Shown here: piece by piece, positions 53,397-61,633 of the stretch
How positions within the stretch are numbered: position 1 is the stretch's first letter
Layout: each line of letters begins with the position of its first letter
Assembly: GCA_047639675.1 (NCBI GenBank)
Contig: JBLIOI010000009.1
Coordinates: 4,464 to 68,463 of the forward strand
Source: JABACD01 sp047639675
Lineage (GTDB): Bacteria > Planctomycetota > UBA1135 > GCA-002686595
Direction: 5' to 3'
Length of the DNA stretch: 64,000 nucleotides
Program-made: the position numbers and the translations under genes
Notes under the pieces: model-generated
Databases searched by the model: none
What the model was told of the DNA's origin: nothing
What the model saw: only the letters and a program-made list of their open reading frames with translations

Positions 53397-54580
53397 GAGC
53401 GTGCTCCGCGCAGGCTTGCGATGGTCTCTAAGTCCTTGTCTCCGCGCCCCGAGAGGTTGAGCAAGATGCGCTTCCCTTGCAGTCGTTCTGCATTTGAGAT
53501 GACCCATCCGACCGCATGACTGCTCTCCAATGCGGGGAGAATTCCCTCGCAGCGTGCAAGGCGTTCGAAGCCTTCGAGTGCTTCGTCATCAGTGCACGAG
53601 CTGTATTCGGCTCGTTTCAATTCAGCCAGTGCCGCGTGTTCAGGGCCAACAGCCGGGTAATCTAGACCGGCGCTGACACTGTGAGTGGGCATCACTTGTC
53701 CATCTTCGTCTTGAAGCAAGAATGTGTAGCAGCCGTGCAGGATTCCCGGGGAACCGCCCGAGAAGCGTGCTGCATGCTTGCCGCTTGCGATGCCGGATCC
53801 ACCGGCTTCGACGCCGATCAGGGCCACGGCGGGTTCATCGACGAAGCCACGGAAGAGCCCGATAGCGTTACTTCCGCCGCCCACACAAGCCACCAACGCA
53901 TCGGGTAAGCCGCCTGCAAGTTCCTTCCATTGCTCGCGCGCTTCCTTGCCAATCACTTCTTGGTACTCCGCGACGATCGATGGGAAGGGGTGCGGGCCGA
54001 GCGCGCTGCCTAGGAGATAGTGGGCCTCTGGATCGCCCACCCAAGCTCGCAAGGCCTCGTTGATAGCGTCCTTCAAGGTAGCCTGTCCCTGCTCGACCAC
54101 TTCGACGCGCGCGCCCAAGAGTTCCATGCGCAACAGATTGGGCCGTTGACGCTTGGCGTCCACCGCTCCCATGTAGATCACGCACTCCAGTCCGAGCAGT
54201 GCACAGACTGTGGCCGTCGCAACGCCATGCTGTCCAGCGCCGGTCTCTGCCAGAATGCGGGTCTTGCCCATGCGCTTGGCGAGTAGGGCTTGGCCGAGGC
54301 TGTTGTTCAGTTTGTGCGCGCCGGTGTGCAGCAGGTCCTCGCGCTTCAGCCAGAGATCAACGCCGATCTCTTTTGAAAGTCTACGCGCGTGAGAAAGGGG
54401 AGTTGCGCGGCCCGCGTAGTTCTTCAAGAGTGAAGCAAGCTCGCTCTGGAATTCATCGTCGGTGCGCGAAGACAGCCAGGCTTGCTCGAGTTCAAGCAAG
54501 GAAGCCATCAACGTTTCCGGCGCGAAGGCTCCACCGAAGGATCCAAAACGTGTGGAACTTGTGAAGGTCGATTGATTCAT
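53393..54580 (-). CDS. trpB: Tryptophan synthase beta chain
   Basis: 395 residues. RFGSFGGAFAPETLM is the usual beginning; KREDLLHTGAHKLNN has the pyridoxal-phosphate lysine (Lys90); ETGAGQHGVATATV, CVGGGSNAIGLFRGF (phosphate-binding loop) and SAGLDYPAVGPEHA follow. It is the standard TrpB1 type that pairs with TrpA. It condenses indole and serine. It overlaps trpF (stop/start ATGA) upstream and trpA downstream. Confidence 0.98.
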   Translation of the reverse strand: MNQSTFTSSTRFGSFGGAFAPETLMASLLELEQAWLSSRTDDEFQSELASLLKNYAGRATPLSHARRLSKEIGVDLWLKREDLLHTGAHKLNNSLGQALLAKRMGKTRILAETGAGQHGVATATVCALLGLECVIYMGAVDAKRQRPNLLRMELLGARVEVVEQGQATLKDAINEALRAWVGDPEAHYLLGSALGPHPFPSIVAEYQEVIGKEAREQWKELAGGLPDALVACVGGGSNAIGLFRGFVDEPAVALIGVEAGGSGIASGKHAARFSGGSPGILHGCYTFLLQDEDGQVMPTHSVSAGLDYPAVGPEHAALAELKRAEYSSCTDDEALEGFERLARCEGILPALESSHAVGWVISNAERLQGKRILLNLSGRGDKDLETIASLRGARS

Positions 54581-55221
54581 GAGTCGAGTTGCTTGAAGGT
54601 GTTCCGGGCTATCGTGACGAAGTCACGCACAGCCTCAAGGTCCTTGATTCCAGGAGAGCTTTCGAGGCGTGAAGAGGCGTCGACGCCTGCGGGCAAAACT
54701 TCGCGTATAGCCCTTGCGACCTGGGTGCCGTCCAGTCCACCCGCGAGCATGCAAGCGGCGTTCTGGCACAAGAGACCGGCCAATTGACGATCTACTTGTT
54801 GGCCAGATCCTCCGGTGCTCCTTGGGTGGTCGAGCAAAAACACTGAAGCGATGCCCTCCCAATTTTCGATTTCCACAGTGGCTCCGGAACCCACTCCGAT
54901 ACGCCTCAAGATGGGTACGGGAAAGTCGACCCAATCCTGCGCGGATTGATCTCCACACAATTGAACGGCTCGCAAGCCCGTGGATTCGAGTAGTTCTTTG
55001 GCGCTTTTGGGAGTGGCCTCGACGAGCACCGCGACGGTCAATACATCACCAGGCAGGCTGGTCGTTATCGCCGCGACCTCCTCAACGGTTGCGCAGCGCG
55101 GTGAGCTAGGGTGGAAAACGAACCCCAAAGCGTCCGCGCCGACGGCCAAGGCGTGCAGCGCATCAGCAGTCCGTGTCAGTCCGCAGACTTTGACTCTTGG
55201 AATGACAAAGGCTTCAGACAT
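54577..55221 (-). CDS. trpF: Phosphoribosylanthranilate isomerase
   Basis: 214 residues. RVKVCGLTRTADALHALAVG holds the catalytic Cys13; LGFVFHPSSPRC, VAVLVEATPKS and AVQLCGDQS continue the barrel. The C-terminal phosphate-binding motif reads CMLAGGLDGTQVARAI, with the usual 'lAGGL.p.NV' slightly changed, and the catalytic Asp is expected at FLLDHPRS. It converts N-(5-phosphoribosyl)anthranilate to the carboxyphenylamino-deoxyribulose phosphate. Overlaps trpC by 8 bp and trpB by 4 bp. Confidence 0.95.
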   Translation of the reverse strand: MSEAFVIPRVKVCGLTRTADALHALAVGADALGFVFHPSSPRCATVEEVAAITTSLPGDVLTVAVLVEATPKSAKELLESTGLRAVQLCGDQSAQDWVDFPVPILRRIGVGSGATVEIENWEGIASVFLLDHPRSTGGSGQQVDRQLAGLLCQNAACMLAGGLDGTQVARAIREVLPAGVDASSRLESSPGIKDLEAVRDFVTIARNTFKQLDS

Positions 55222-56005
55222 TGAGGGCCTCCTTCCAACTGAGAAGCAGGGCGCTGGGGTCGTCGCTACGCATCAAAGCCGTGCCGACCAAAGCTGCATC
55301 GGCTCCGGCGTCCATTGCGCGCCGTAGATCTTTCAAGTTATTCAATCCGCTTTCCGCGATGCGCACGACATCGGTTGGGATCTGCGGCAGCATGCGCAAG
55401 CCGACATCCAAGTCGATCTCAAAGGTCGTTAGGTTGCGCGAGTTGACACCCAGGGCGTCCGAATCGACTTGCAGCGCGATTTCAAGTTCCTGTTCATTGT
55501 GGACTTCGACAAGCGTTGCAATCCCTATAGAGCGCGCGACCTCGCGCAGTTCTCTGAGCTGGGTGGGGGTCAAGCAGGCGGCGATTAACAGCACTGCGCT
55601 GGCGCCGCCGAGTTGCGCCTCCAAGACCATTCCCTCGTCGATCACGAAGTCCTTGCGCAAGCGTGGCAAATCAACTTCGGGCGCGGCTCGCAGATCGGCG
55701 AGCTCTCCACTAAAGAAGTCTTGTTCCGTAAGTATCGAGAGTGCAGCGGCACCGCCTTGTTTGTAGGCCCGGATGCGAGCGTCTAGGTCGACTTCTGTAC
55801 TCAGTTCGCCCGTCGATGGGGCACGACGTTTGCATTCGGCAATGAAAGCTAAGCCGGGTGTACGTAGGCTATGCTTGAAATTTTCGGCTCGCAAGCTGTC
55901 CACTTCGAGTTCGGCGCGCAGGTCCGCCAGGCTCTTTTGCTTTCGTCGTTCCGCGGAACGCTGCGCCACGGCTGTCATAATCGGTTTCAATCGTTCGCTA
56001 AACAT
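55214..56005 (-). CDS. trpC: Indole-3-glycerol-phosphate synthase
   Basis: 263 residues from MFSERLKPIM, whose ATG shares one base with the trpD stop (TGATG); an earlier in-frame start lies inside trpD. FIAECKRRAPSTG contains the catalytic Lys59 of the 'EvKraSPS.G' motif; SILTEQDFFSGELADL, LRKDFVIDEGMV, LGVNSRNLTTFEIDL and VRIAESGLNNLKD are the other signatures. It closes the indole ring. TrpC and TrpF are separate proteins here, not fused. Confidence 0.97.
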   Translation of the reverse strand: MFSERLKPIMTAVAQRSAERRKQKSLADLRAELEVDSLRAENFKHSLRTPGLAFIAECKRRAPSTGELSTEVDLDARIRAYKQGGAAALSILTEQDFFSGELADLRAAPEVDLPRLRKDFVIDEGMVLEAQLGGASAVLLIAACLTPTQLRELREVARSIGIATLVEVHNEQELEIALQVDSDALGVNSRNLTTFEIDLDVGLRMLPQIPTDVVRIAESGLNNLKDLRRAMDAGADAALVGTALMRSDDPSALLLSWKEALNV

Positions 56006-57027
56006 CACTTCGCGTCCCCGCAAGCTGAGGCCACTTGACACCAGCGAGACAGGGTCGACTTGGCGGCACCGCTATCGATCGTTTCGCGCGCAAGCTCATA
56101 GCCTTCCTGGCTACTGCTCGCCTTGCCTGCGACTACGAGTGCTGCACTGGTATTGAGTAGGACTAGGCCGCGTGCAGGTACATCTTCAGCATCGAAGAGA
56201 CGCCGTAAGGTCGCCATATTCTCTTGCGCGTCCCCGCCTGAACTTGCCTGAATGGGAGAGATGGCTAGTTTCAAGTCCGCAGGGTCAAAGCCTTCTTCGG
56301 GAAGGTCGCCTACTGCACGCACCAGGTTCTGGCCAGCCAAGGTCAACTCGTCTGCGCCTCCGCCACCGTGAACGACAAGCGCACGCTCGCTTCCAAGGGC
56401 GGACAGAACTTCCTGCAAGTCATCCACTCGTGACGGATCAAAGACGCCCAGGAGTTGACGCTTGACTCCGCCTGGATTGCATAGCGGGCCGAGCAGGTTG
56501 AATATCGTGCGCACGCCCAAACTCTTGCGTATCGGACCCGCATGACGCATGGCGGGATGATAGGTCGGTGCGTACAAGAAAGTGATGCCAACTTCCTGCA
56601 GGACCTCGCGAGCAGCAGAGGGGCTCAGTTCCAAGGGGATGCCCAAAGCTTCCAAGAGGTCTGCACTTCCACACTTCGAGGAGGAGCTGCGGTTCCCGTG
56701 CTTGATGACCTTTGCCCCGGCTGCGGCAGCGACGATTGCAGAAGCCGTAGAGACATTGAAAGTGTCCAATCCCGACCCCCCGGTTCCGCAAGTATCGATG
56801 GCTTCGGGACAGTCATGCTCAAACGGTAGCATGGCAGAGCGCATGGCCCGAGCGGCACCGAGGATCTCATCTGTCGTTTCTCCACGTGCGGCGAGGGCGA
56901 CTAACAACCCGCCGAAGGCGACCGCTTCGCCTTCACCCGCCAAGATGCAAGCCACCAGCTCGCGCATGGAATCACTGTCGATGGACTGGCCTGCAAGGGC
57001 TTCTCGCAGAGCTTCTTGGATGTTCAT
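56005..57027 (-). CDS. trpD: Anthranilate phosphoribosyltransferase
   Basis: 340 residues. DTCGTGGSGLDTFNVSTASA (79-98) is the PRPP-binding glycine loop; VIKHGNRSSSSKCGSADLLE, FLYAPTYHPAMRH, VRTIFNLLGPLCNP and LVVHGGGGADELTLAG are family signatures. It joins anthranilate to phosphoribosyl pyrophosphate. Stand-alone TrpD, not fused to TrpG. It overlaps trpG by 4 bp and trpC by one base. Confidence 0.97.
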   Translation of the reverse strand: MNIQEALREALAGQSIDSDSMRELVACILAGEGEAVAFGGLLVALAARGETTDEILGAARAMRSAMLPFEHDCPEAIDTCGTGGSGLDTFNVSTASAIVAAAAGAKVIKHGNRSSSSKCGSADLLEALGIPLELSPSAAREVLQEVGITFLYAPTYHPAMRHAGPIRKSLGVRTIFNLLGPLCNPGGVKRQLLGVFDPSRVDDLQEVLSALGSERALVVHGGGGADELTLAGQNLVRAVGDLPEEGFDPADLKLAISPIQASSGGDAQENMATLRRLFDAEDVPARGLVLLNTSAALVVAGKASSSQEGYELARETIDSGAAKSTLSRWCQVASACGDAK

Positions 57028-57611
57028 CGCGATTGAACGGCTTCGCCAGCAACGGTTAGGAAGTTGGCGACAATACGATCACCGAGTGGCGTCAAGATCG
57101 ATTCGGGATGAAACTGAACGCCAAAGCGCGGCAATTCACGGTGTTCAATGGCCATCACTACACCCTCTTCCGTCCACGCAGTGAGTCGCAGTTCATCCGG
57201 CAACTCATCGCGCTCCGCGCGCAGAGAGTGATAGCGGGCTGCGGGGAATGGATTCGGGATGTTGTTCAAGATGCGGCTGCCTTCGTGATGCACCAAGGAA
57301 CTCTTGCCGTGGGTCGGTACGGGTTCAATCCCTAGGGTGCCTCCGTAACTTTCCACCAAAGCCTGGTGCCCGAGACAAACCCCAAGCAGCGGAATATTGT
57401 CCGGGAGCTTCTTCAGAAGTTCAGGCATCACGCCCGCATTGGCAGGTCTTCCGGGGCCTGGGGAAAGCACGATTGCCGTGGGTTCAAGTGCGATGAACTC
57501 TTGCGCTGTTTTCGCATCGTTACGCAGCACGCTGACTTCTACCCCAAGTGCAGCGATTGCTTGGTAGAGGTTGAAGGTGAACGAGTCGTAGTTGTCAATC
57601 AGGAGGATCAT
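57024..57611 (-). CDS. trpG: Anthranilate synthase glutamine amidotransferase subunit
   Basis: 195 residues, class I amidotransferase. The triad is Cys79 (LLGVCLGHQ), His168 and Glu170 (FGVQFHPES). MILLIDNYDSFTFNLYQ and VLSPGPGRP are typical of TrpG/PabA. It supplies ammonia to TrpE; no separate pabA is seen in the window, so it might also serve aminodeoxychorismate synthase. It overlaps trpE and trpD by 4 bp each. Confidence 0.97.
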   Translation of the reverse strand: MILLIDNYDSFTFNLYQAIAALGVEVSVLRNDAKTAQEFIALEPTAIVLSPGPGRPANAGVMPELLKKLPDNIPLLGVCLGHQALVESYGGTLGIEPVPTHGKSSLVHHEGSRILNNIPNPFPAARYHSLRAERDELPDELRLTAWTEEGVVMAIEHRELPRFGVQFHPESILTPLGDRIVANFLTVAGEAVQSR

Positions 57612-59146
57612 CGCTTGGGCTCCGCAGTGTTGGTCGTTGTGTCAGCCGGGCGGAACGCATCCGAGTCAGCGAGTTGAATGGAATCAAACATCGCGCGTGC
57701 CTTGTGCATGGTTTCGGCGTGTTCGGCAGGCGCACTGGAGTCATGCACGATACCCGCACCGACTTGCAGGTGAACTTCGTTTTCGCGCACGGCAAAGGTA
57801 CGGATACTGATCGCCATGTCCAAGTTGCCTGAACCGTCGAGGTACCCGAAGCAGCCAGCGTAGGGTCCGCGAGTTTCACCTTCCAAGTCCGCGAGCAATT
57901 CCATTGCGCGGATTTTAGGAGCTCCTGAAACCGTACCGGCGGGGAAGCAGGCGACTAATGCGTCTAGAGCGTCACTTCCAAGGGCCAATTCGCATTCAAC
58001 GCGGCTGACTAGGTGTTGAACTTTGCTGAAGCGTTCCAGGGAAGCGTACTCCTTGACTGCAACAGTGCCGATACGCGCCACACGCCCCAGGTCGTTGCGA
58101 GCGAGATCGACGAGCATGTCGTGTTCTGCTCGTTCTTTAACGTCGGACAAGAGCTCGGCGCCCAAGGCATCGTCCTCGTCGGGAGTGCTACCGCGTGGCC
58201 TGGTTCCCGCGATTGGAACCGTGTGGACCTGTCTATCTGTAACTTGCACCAAGCGCTCGGGTGAGGAGCCCACCAGAGTTAGACCGTCCGCCTCGAAGTA
58301 GAACATATGCGGCGAGGGGTTGGTCAGTCGCAGGACGCGGTAGAGCGTGAAGGGATCTCCGTCGAAGCGTTGCACCATCCGGTGGGAGAGTACGGCTTGG
58401 AAAATCTCACCCTGGGAGATGTTCTGCTTGAGTACTCCGACAGCCTGCTCGAATTCTTCGCGCGTGGTTTGCGAGGGCATGTCCTCTTGGGTGCGTTCAA
58501 AGCGTCCGCTTTCCAGGTTGCCTGCGAAGAGCTGTCCAGCGATCGAATCGATGCGTTTCATGGCATCCGGATAATTTTCTTCGCCGTCAGGGCAGCCGCT
58601 GATTACGTGCAAGACTTGCGCAGCATGATCGAAGGCGATGACTTCGCGGTAAAGATCGAAGGTCGCATCCGGCAACTGCCACGGGTCGTTCTTGGCGCGC
58701 GGAATGCGCGGCTCTAAACTCGTTGACCACTCGTAGGTGAAGAAGCCAACCCATCCGCCGATGAAGGGCGGTAATCCGCTGGGGGGAGTTGGAACCTTGA
58801 AACGCTTGGCTACCTGCCGCAAGCCCTCGTGGCTTGGGCCTTCCAATTTCTCGAGCGAGTCACCGTAGCGCAGCTCAGAGCCGTTTTGGTTGCCACGGAA
58901 GCTCGCCACCGGATCGACTCCCAGGAAAGAAAAGCGCGTCAAGCGAGCTCCTTTCTCGACAGATTCGAGCAAGCACACTTTGCGGCCCGCTTTGCGCAAG
59001 GCAAGGAAGGCTGCCACAGGCGAGGTCAGATCCGCAGGGAAGCGTGCCCAGGCCAGCTGGTGATTTTCGGCGTCCAGGGAGCTGGATTTTTCTAAGGGTA
59101 GGGGCACGTTTCGAGTCGGGTTGGAGATATGTGCTTGTGAAGACAA
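57608..59146 (-). CDS. trpE: Anthranilate synthase component I
   Basis: 512 residues from a TTG at 59146. LLES at 59-62 is the allosteric tryptophan-binding element, so feedback inhibition is expected. The chorismate-binding domain shows QAVLSHRMVQRFDGDP, FEADGLTLVGSSPERLV, VPIAGTRPRGSTPDEDD, DMLVDLARNDLGRVARIGTV and CFPAGTVSGAPKIRAMELLA. Together with TrpG it makes anthranilate from chorismate. The ribosome binding site for the TTG is probably GGAGG at 59157-59161, inside the 3' arm of the attenuator terminator. A GTG about 13 codons later is an alternative without a better site. Confidence 0.96.
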   Translation of the reverse strand: MSSQAHISNPTRNVPLPLEKSSSLDAENHQLAWARFPADLTSPVAAFLALRKAGRKVCLLESVEKGARLTRFSFLGVDPVASFRGNQNGSELRYGDSLEKLEGPSHEGLRQVAKRFKVPTPPSGLPPFIGGWVGFFTYEWSTSLEPRIPRAKNDPWQLPDATFDLYREVIAFDHAAQVLHVISGCPDGEENYPDAMKRIDSIAGQLFAGNLESGRFERTQEDMPSQTTREEFEQAVGVLKQNISQGEIFQAVLSHRMVQRFDGDPFTLYRVLRLTNPSPHMFYFEADGLTLVGSSPERLVQVTDRQVHTVPIAGTRPRGSTPDEDDALGAELLSDVKERAEHDMLVDLARNDLGRVARIGTVAVKEYASLERFSKVQHLVSRVECELALGSDALDALVACFPAGTVSGAPKIRAMELLADLEGETRGPYAGCFGYLDGSGNLDMAISIRTFAVRENEVHLQVGAGIVHDSSAPAEHAETMHKARAMFDSIQLADSDAFRPADTTTNTAEPKR

Positions 59147-59266
59147 ACAAAAAGAGCCTCCGAAGTGAACTTCGAAGGCCCTGGGCTCTTTGGATGAATC
59201 GGGTCAGCGGGTGTGGAAAGTACCGCATTCCCGGCCAAAGAAGGGCCGGGCTTGCCACCACCACTG
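59147..59266 (-). promoter_or_regulatory. trp transcription attenuator
   Basis: Read on the minus strand: three TGG codons (59263-59255), then hairpin 1:2 CCCGGCC/GGCCGGG (59250-59230), then a terminator AGAGCC...CCTTCGAAG-TTCA-CTTCGGAGG-CTCT with TTTTTGTTT. Strand 2 (GGCCGGG) can pair with CCCAGGGCC in the 5' side of the terminator, leaving a 2-nt bulge, to give an antiterminator. A ribosome stalled at the Trp codons would cover strand 1 and favour the antiterminator. This is the classical trp arrangement; the pairings are by eye, not folded by program. Confidence 0.82.
59153..59189 (-). terminator. Attenuator terminator hairpin before trpE
   Basis: Long GC-rich stem with a TTCA loop and a T-rich tail TTTTTGTTT that runs into the trpE TTG. 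The 3' arm contains GGAGG, so the hairpin may also hide the ribosome binding site. Confidence 0.85.
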
Positions 59267-59362
59267 TATGTCGATACCACTCGCGAGCCGGACTCGCGGG
59301 GCACTCAGGGTCGCCAGAGGGCGACCGTCGAACAGCTCAATTGTGGGAGACTTGGGATTCAT
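59204..59362 (-). CDS. trpL: trp operon leader peptide
   Basis: 52 codons from ATG 59362 to TGA 59204; the frame contains IDIQWWWQARPFFG with three consecutive Trp codons at residues 34-36, directly before attenuator strand 1. The Trp run followed by an Ala-Arg pair resembles rhizobial trpE leader peptides. There is no clear Shine-Dalgarno, and no ATG, GTG or TTG lies between the first ATG and the Trp codons, so the start is the weak point. The 52-residue length is long for a leader peptide. The stop is 15 nt before the terminator stem. Confidence 0.65.
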   Translation of the reverse strand: MNPKSPTIELFDGRPLATLSAPRVRLASGIDIQWWWQARPFFGRECGTFHTR

Positions 59363-59396
59363 GTCGAGTGCTGTTGTAGCTGAGATTGCCCTGACG

Positions 59397-59729
59397 TCAA
59401 TGGGAGAAGTGGATGAACTTTGACTTCTGATCGCGCTTCTTCCATTCCTCGCGACGCTCGAGGAAGCTCTTGTTTTTCGGGTCGAGGCCCGAGCACAGGT
59501 CCATGTTAGCGAGGGCATCCTTGCGCTTGCCATTGATTGCATAGGCGCAAGCCAAGGTCTCGTAGACCCGAGCCAGGTACAGCTCGCGATCGCCGACGCA
59601 ACCCTCCGTGGAATCTTCGCTACAGCTCTCGGAGGTTGACCACGCTTGAACGTGAGCGAGAAAAGCCTTGCCGACTTGAGCTGTCTTCGACTCGGGGAAG
59701 AAAGCCCATGCGGAGAATAGCGCTCTCAT
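59397..59729 (-). CDS. Small TPR-like protein, uncertain
   Basis: 110 residues from ATG 59729. ARVYETLACAYAINGKRKDA followed by LANMDLCSGLDPKNKSFLER looks like a single TPR pair. The rest is polar with three closely spaced Cys (ESCSEDSTEGC). No signal peptide or recognisable family. It ends 34 bp upstream of the trp leader start and may be read before it from the same promoter, but it could equally be a remnant, since it abuts the pseudogene on the opposite strand. No good ribosome binding site. Confidence 0.45.
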   Translation of the reverse strand: MRALFSAWAFFPESKTAQVGKAFLAHVQAWSTSESCSEDSTEGCVGDRELYLARVYETLACAYAINGKRKDALANMDLCSGLDPKNKSFLERREEWKKRDQKSKFIHFSH

Positions 59730-60520
59730 GGGGCGAGTGGAGGACGAGTCCGGTGCAGCAGTAATGGGCAAGGGGCTGACTTGGACTCGAACGTACACGG
59801 ACGAGGAGGGCAAGTTTGAGATCGGTGGCCTCGTGAACCGCGACTACTGCTTGGTTTTGCTGCGCAGCGGGCTCGCGGAGCGGCAAGTTGTGGATTCGAT
59901 TGCAGCGGGGAACGGGGAAGCCGAACTCATTTTCGCGGCAGCAACCCTTTCCGTGTCGCGGGCCGCATGCTCGACTCACACGGACAACCAGTCGCAGGAG
60001 TTCGAGTGCGCGCGATTTGCTCCGCTTTTCAGGTTTCCATGGAGGGTGAGGGGTAGGTGACCGAGCGACCTACGGAGCAAATGGTCTAAGCGACGAGGCG
60101 GGCTACTTTGATCTGGGATGGATCTCTCACGTTTACATTTACCTCGAAGTCAGTGGCGAGTCCGTCGTTTGGCAAGTCGTTGGAAAAGGTGCAGGCACCT
60201 TGCAATCCATGTCAGCGAGTGCGTTGCAGTCCTTGGAAATCCAAGTCGAGCGCCGCTTGAGCTTTCAAGTGAAGCTCCTGGACGAGACGGAAGCCGACTC
60301 CTTCGCGGTGGTTGGCGTCTCCGAGGAACCGATAGGATTGACCTTGCAAAGGCCTGGAGCGCGACGAATCCTGGAAAGGGCTCCGATCTCACGTGGAGTG
60401 GGCGATGTGGTCAGCGTGCCGGGCAATGCCGCCCAGCTCTTGCTCTTCAAGTCCGGCAAAGAAGTGCGCCGCGTCGACCTCTCGCAATCCCCCAATCGCG
60501 TTACTGTCCGCCATATTTAG
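59728..60520 (+). pseudogene. Frameshifted carboxypeptidase-regulatory-like protein fragment
   Basis: Three successive frames carry one protein-like text. Frame of 59728: GRVEDESGAAV ... YTDEEGKFEIGGLVNRDYCL to about 59945. Next frame: FRVAGRMLDSHGQPVAGVRV RA to a TAG near 60054. Third frame: ATYGANGLSDEAGYFDLGWI ... to TAG 60520. Each piece is a CarboxypepD_reg-like repeat (GR..D..G.PV.G..V, then T/SDE.G.F.l). At least two frameshifts plus a stop are needed, and the N-terminus is missing. It resembles the family of the intact gene at 43858-47310. A sequencing indel is the alternative. Confidence 0.65.
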
Positions 60521-60572
60521 CAGTTTCGATCTTCTTCGTGGTTCTCGCCGCGCCTCACGCTAAAAGAGGGGC

Positions 60573-61622
60573 ATGAATCCGCGACACTTTCTTGGAACTC
60601 TCGATTGGTCCAGCGAGGAATTGCAGGACCTAGTTCGCTTGGCGCTGAAGTTTAAGTCTGAGGGACGCGGTCGTATTCAATCCGCTCCAGACTTGGCCGG
60701 CCAAATGCTTGGCCTGCTCTTTTTCAATCCCTCCGTGCGAACTCGCGTTTCCTGCGAGGCCGCCATGGCGAAACTTGGCGGCAGCTCAACGGCACTGGCT
60801 GCGGGCTCAGACACCTGGCGCTTCGAAGAACGCGACGGCGTTGTCATGGATCAGAATACGCAAGAGCACGTGCGCGAACTCGCTCCGGTGCTCTCGGGTC
60901 TGTGTGATGCTGTTGGCATGCGCAAGGCTGAAATGATGAGCGGCGGCGATGCGCAGGGTGCCAGCTGGGAAAAGCTGTCCCAGGACACCTTCCTGCACGC
61001 CTTTGCACGTCACAGCCGCGTACCGGTGATCAACTTGGAGTCCAACGCCTTTCATCCCTGTCAAGGCTTGGCGGACATGGTCACGATGAATGAACTGCTG
61101 GGCGGTAAGCCCCAGGCGGAACACTATGTTCTGACTTGGGCTTGGCACCCGAAAGCGTTGCCGGTGGCAACGCCACACTCGCAACTCTTGGCGGCTGCGG
61201 ATTCCGGCATGAAAATCACCGTACTTCGGCCGGAGGGCTACAACCTCTGTCCAAAGGTCGTTGCAGCGGCTCGCGATCGGGCAGAGTCCGCGGGCGGCTC
61301 CTACGCCGAAACAAGCAACCCTGCTGCAGCCCTTCCCGGCGCTCGCATCGTCTGCGCCAAGAGTTGGGGACAACTCGGCGCCTACGGCAGTTCGGTTGAA
61401 GAAGCCCGTCCTTCAGATTCCCTGCGCCAAGAATGGATCGTTAACGACGACAAGATGGCGATGACGAACGGCGCGCACTTCATGCACTGCTTGCCCATTC
61501 GTCGCAACGTGATCGCCACGGACTCCGTCTTGGATTCGCCCAAGTGTGTCGTCGCGCAGCAAGCCTCCAATCGCCTCTGGAGTATGACTGCCATTCTGGC
61601 TCGGCTACTCGGCGACAAGTGA
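60573..61622 (+). CDS. argF': N-acetyl- or N-succinylornithine carbamoyltransferase
   Basis: 349 residues. FFNPSVRTRVSCEAAMAKLG (50-69) is the carbamoyl-phosphate motif as in acetyl/succinyl-ornithine transcarbamylases rather than the STRTR of OTCase; GVVMDQNTQEHVRELAPVLS (89-108) is the acyl-binding loop; ESNAFHPCQGLADM and FMHCLPIRRNV complete the active site. The residue that separates acetyl (Glu) from succinyl (Pro) specificity in known enzymes appears to be Gln97 here, so the substrate is open. It would act in arginine synthesis without free ornithine. It is followed 11 bp later by the MFS gene. Confidence 0.9.
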   Translation: MNPRHFLGTLDWSSEELQDLVRLALKFKSEGRGRIQSAPDLAGQMLGLLFFNPSVRTRVSCEAAMAKLGGSSTALAAGSDTWRFEERDGVVMDQNTQEHVRELAPVLSGLCDAVGMRKAEMMSGGDAQGASWEKLSQDTFLHAFARHSRVPVINLESNAFHPCQGLADMVTMNELLGGKPQAEHYVLTWAWHPKALPVATPHSQLLAAADSGMKITVLRPEGYNLCPKVVAAARDRAESAGGSYAETSNPAAALPGARIVCAKSWGQLGAYGSSVEEARPSDSLRQEWIVNDDKMAMTNGAHFMHCLPIRRNVIATDSVLDSPKCVVAQQASNRLWSMTAILARLLGDK

Positions 61623-61633
61623 GTTCGCGAAGC

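Noticed and set aside
59728..60060. Intact 110-codon gene at the start of the relic
   Set aside because: Its C-terminal third leaves the family pattern exactly where another frame takes it up, so it is part of a frameshifted gene.
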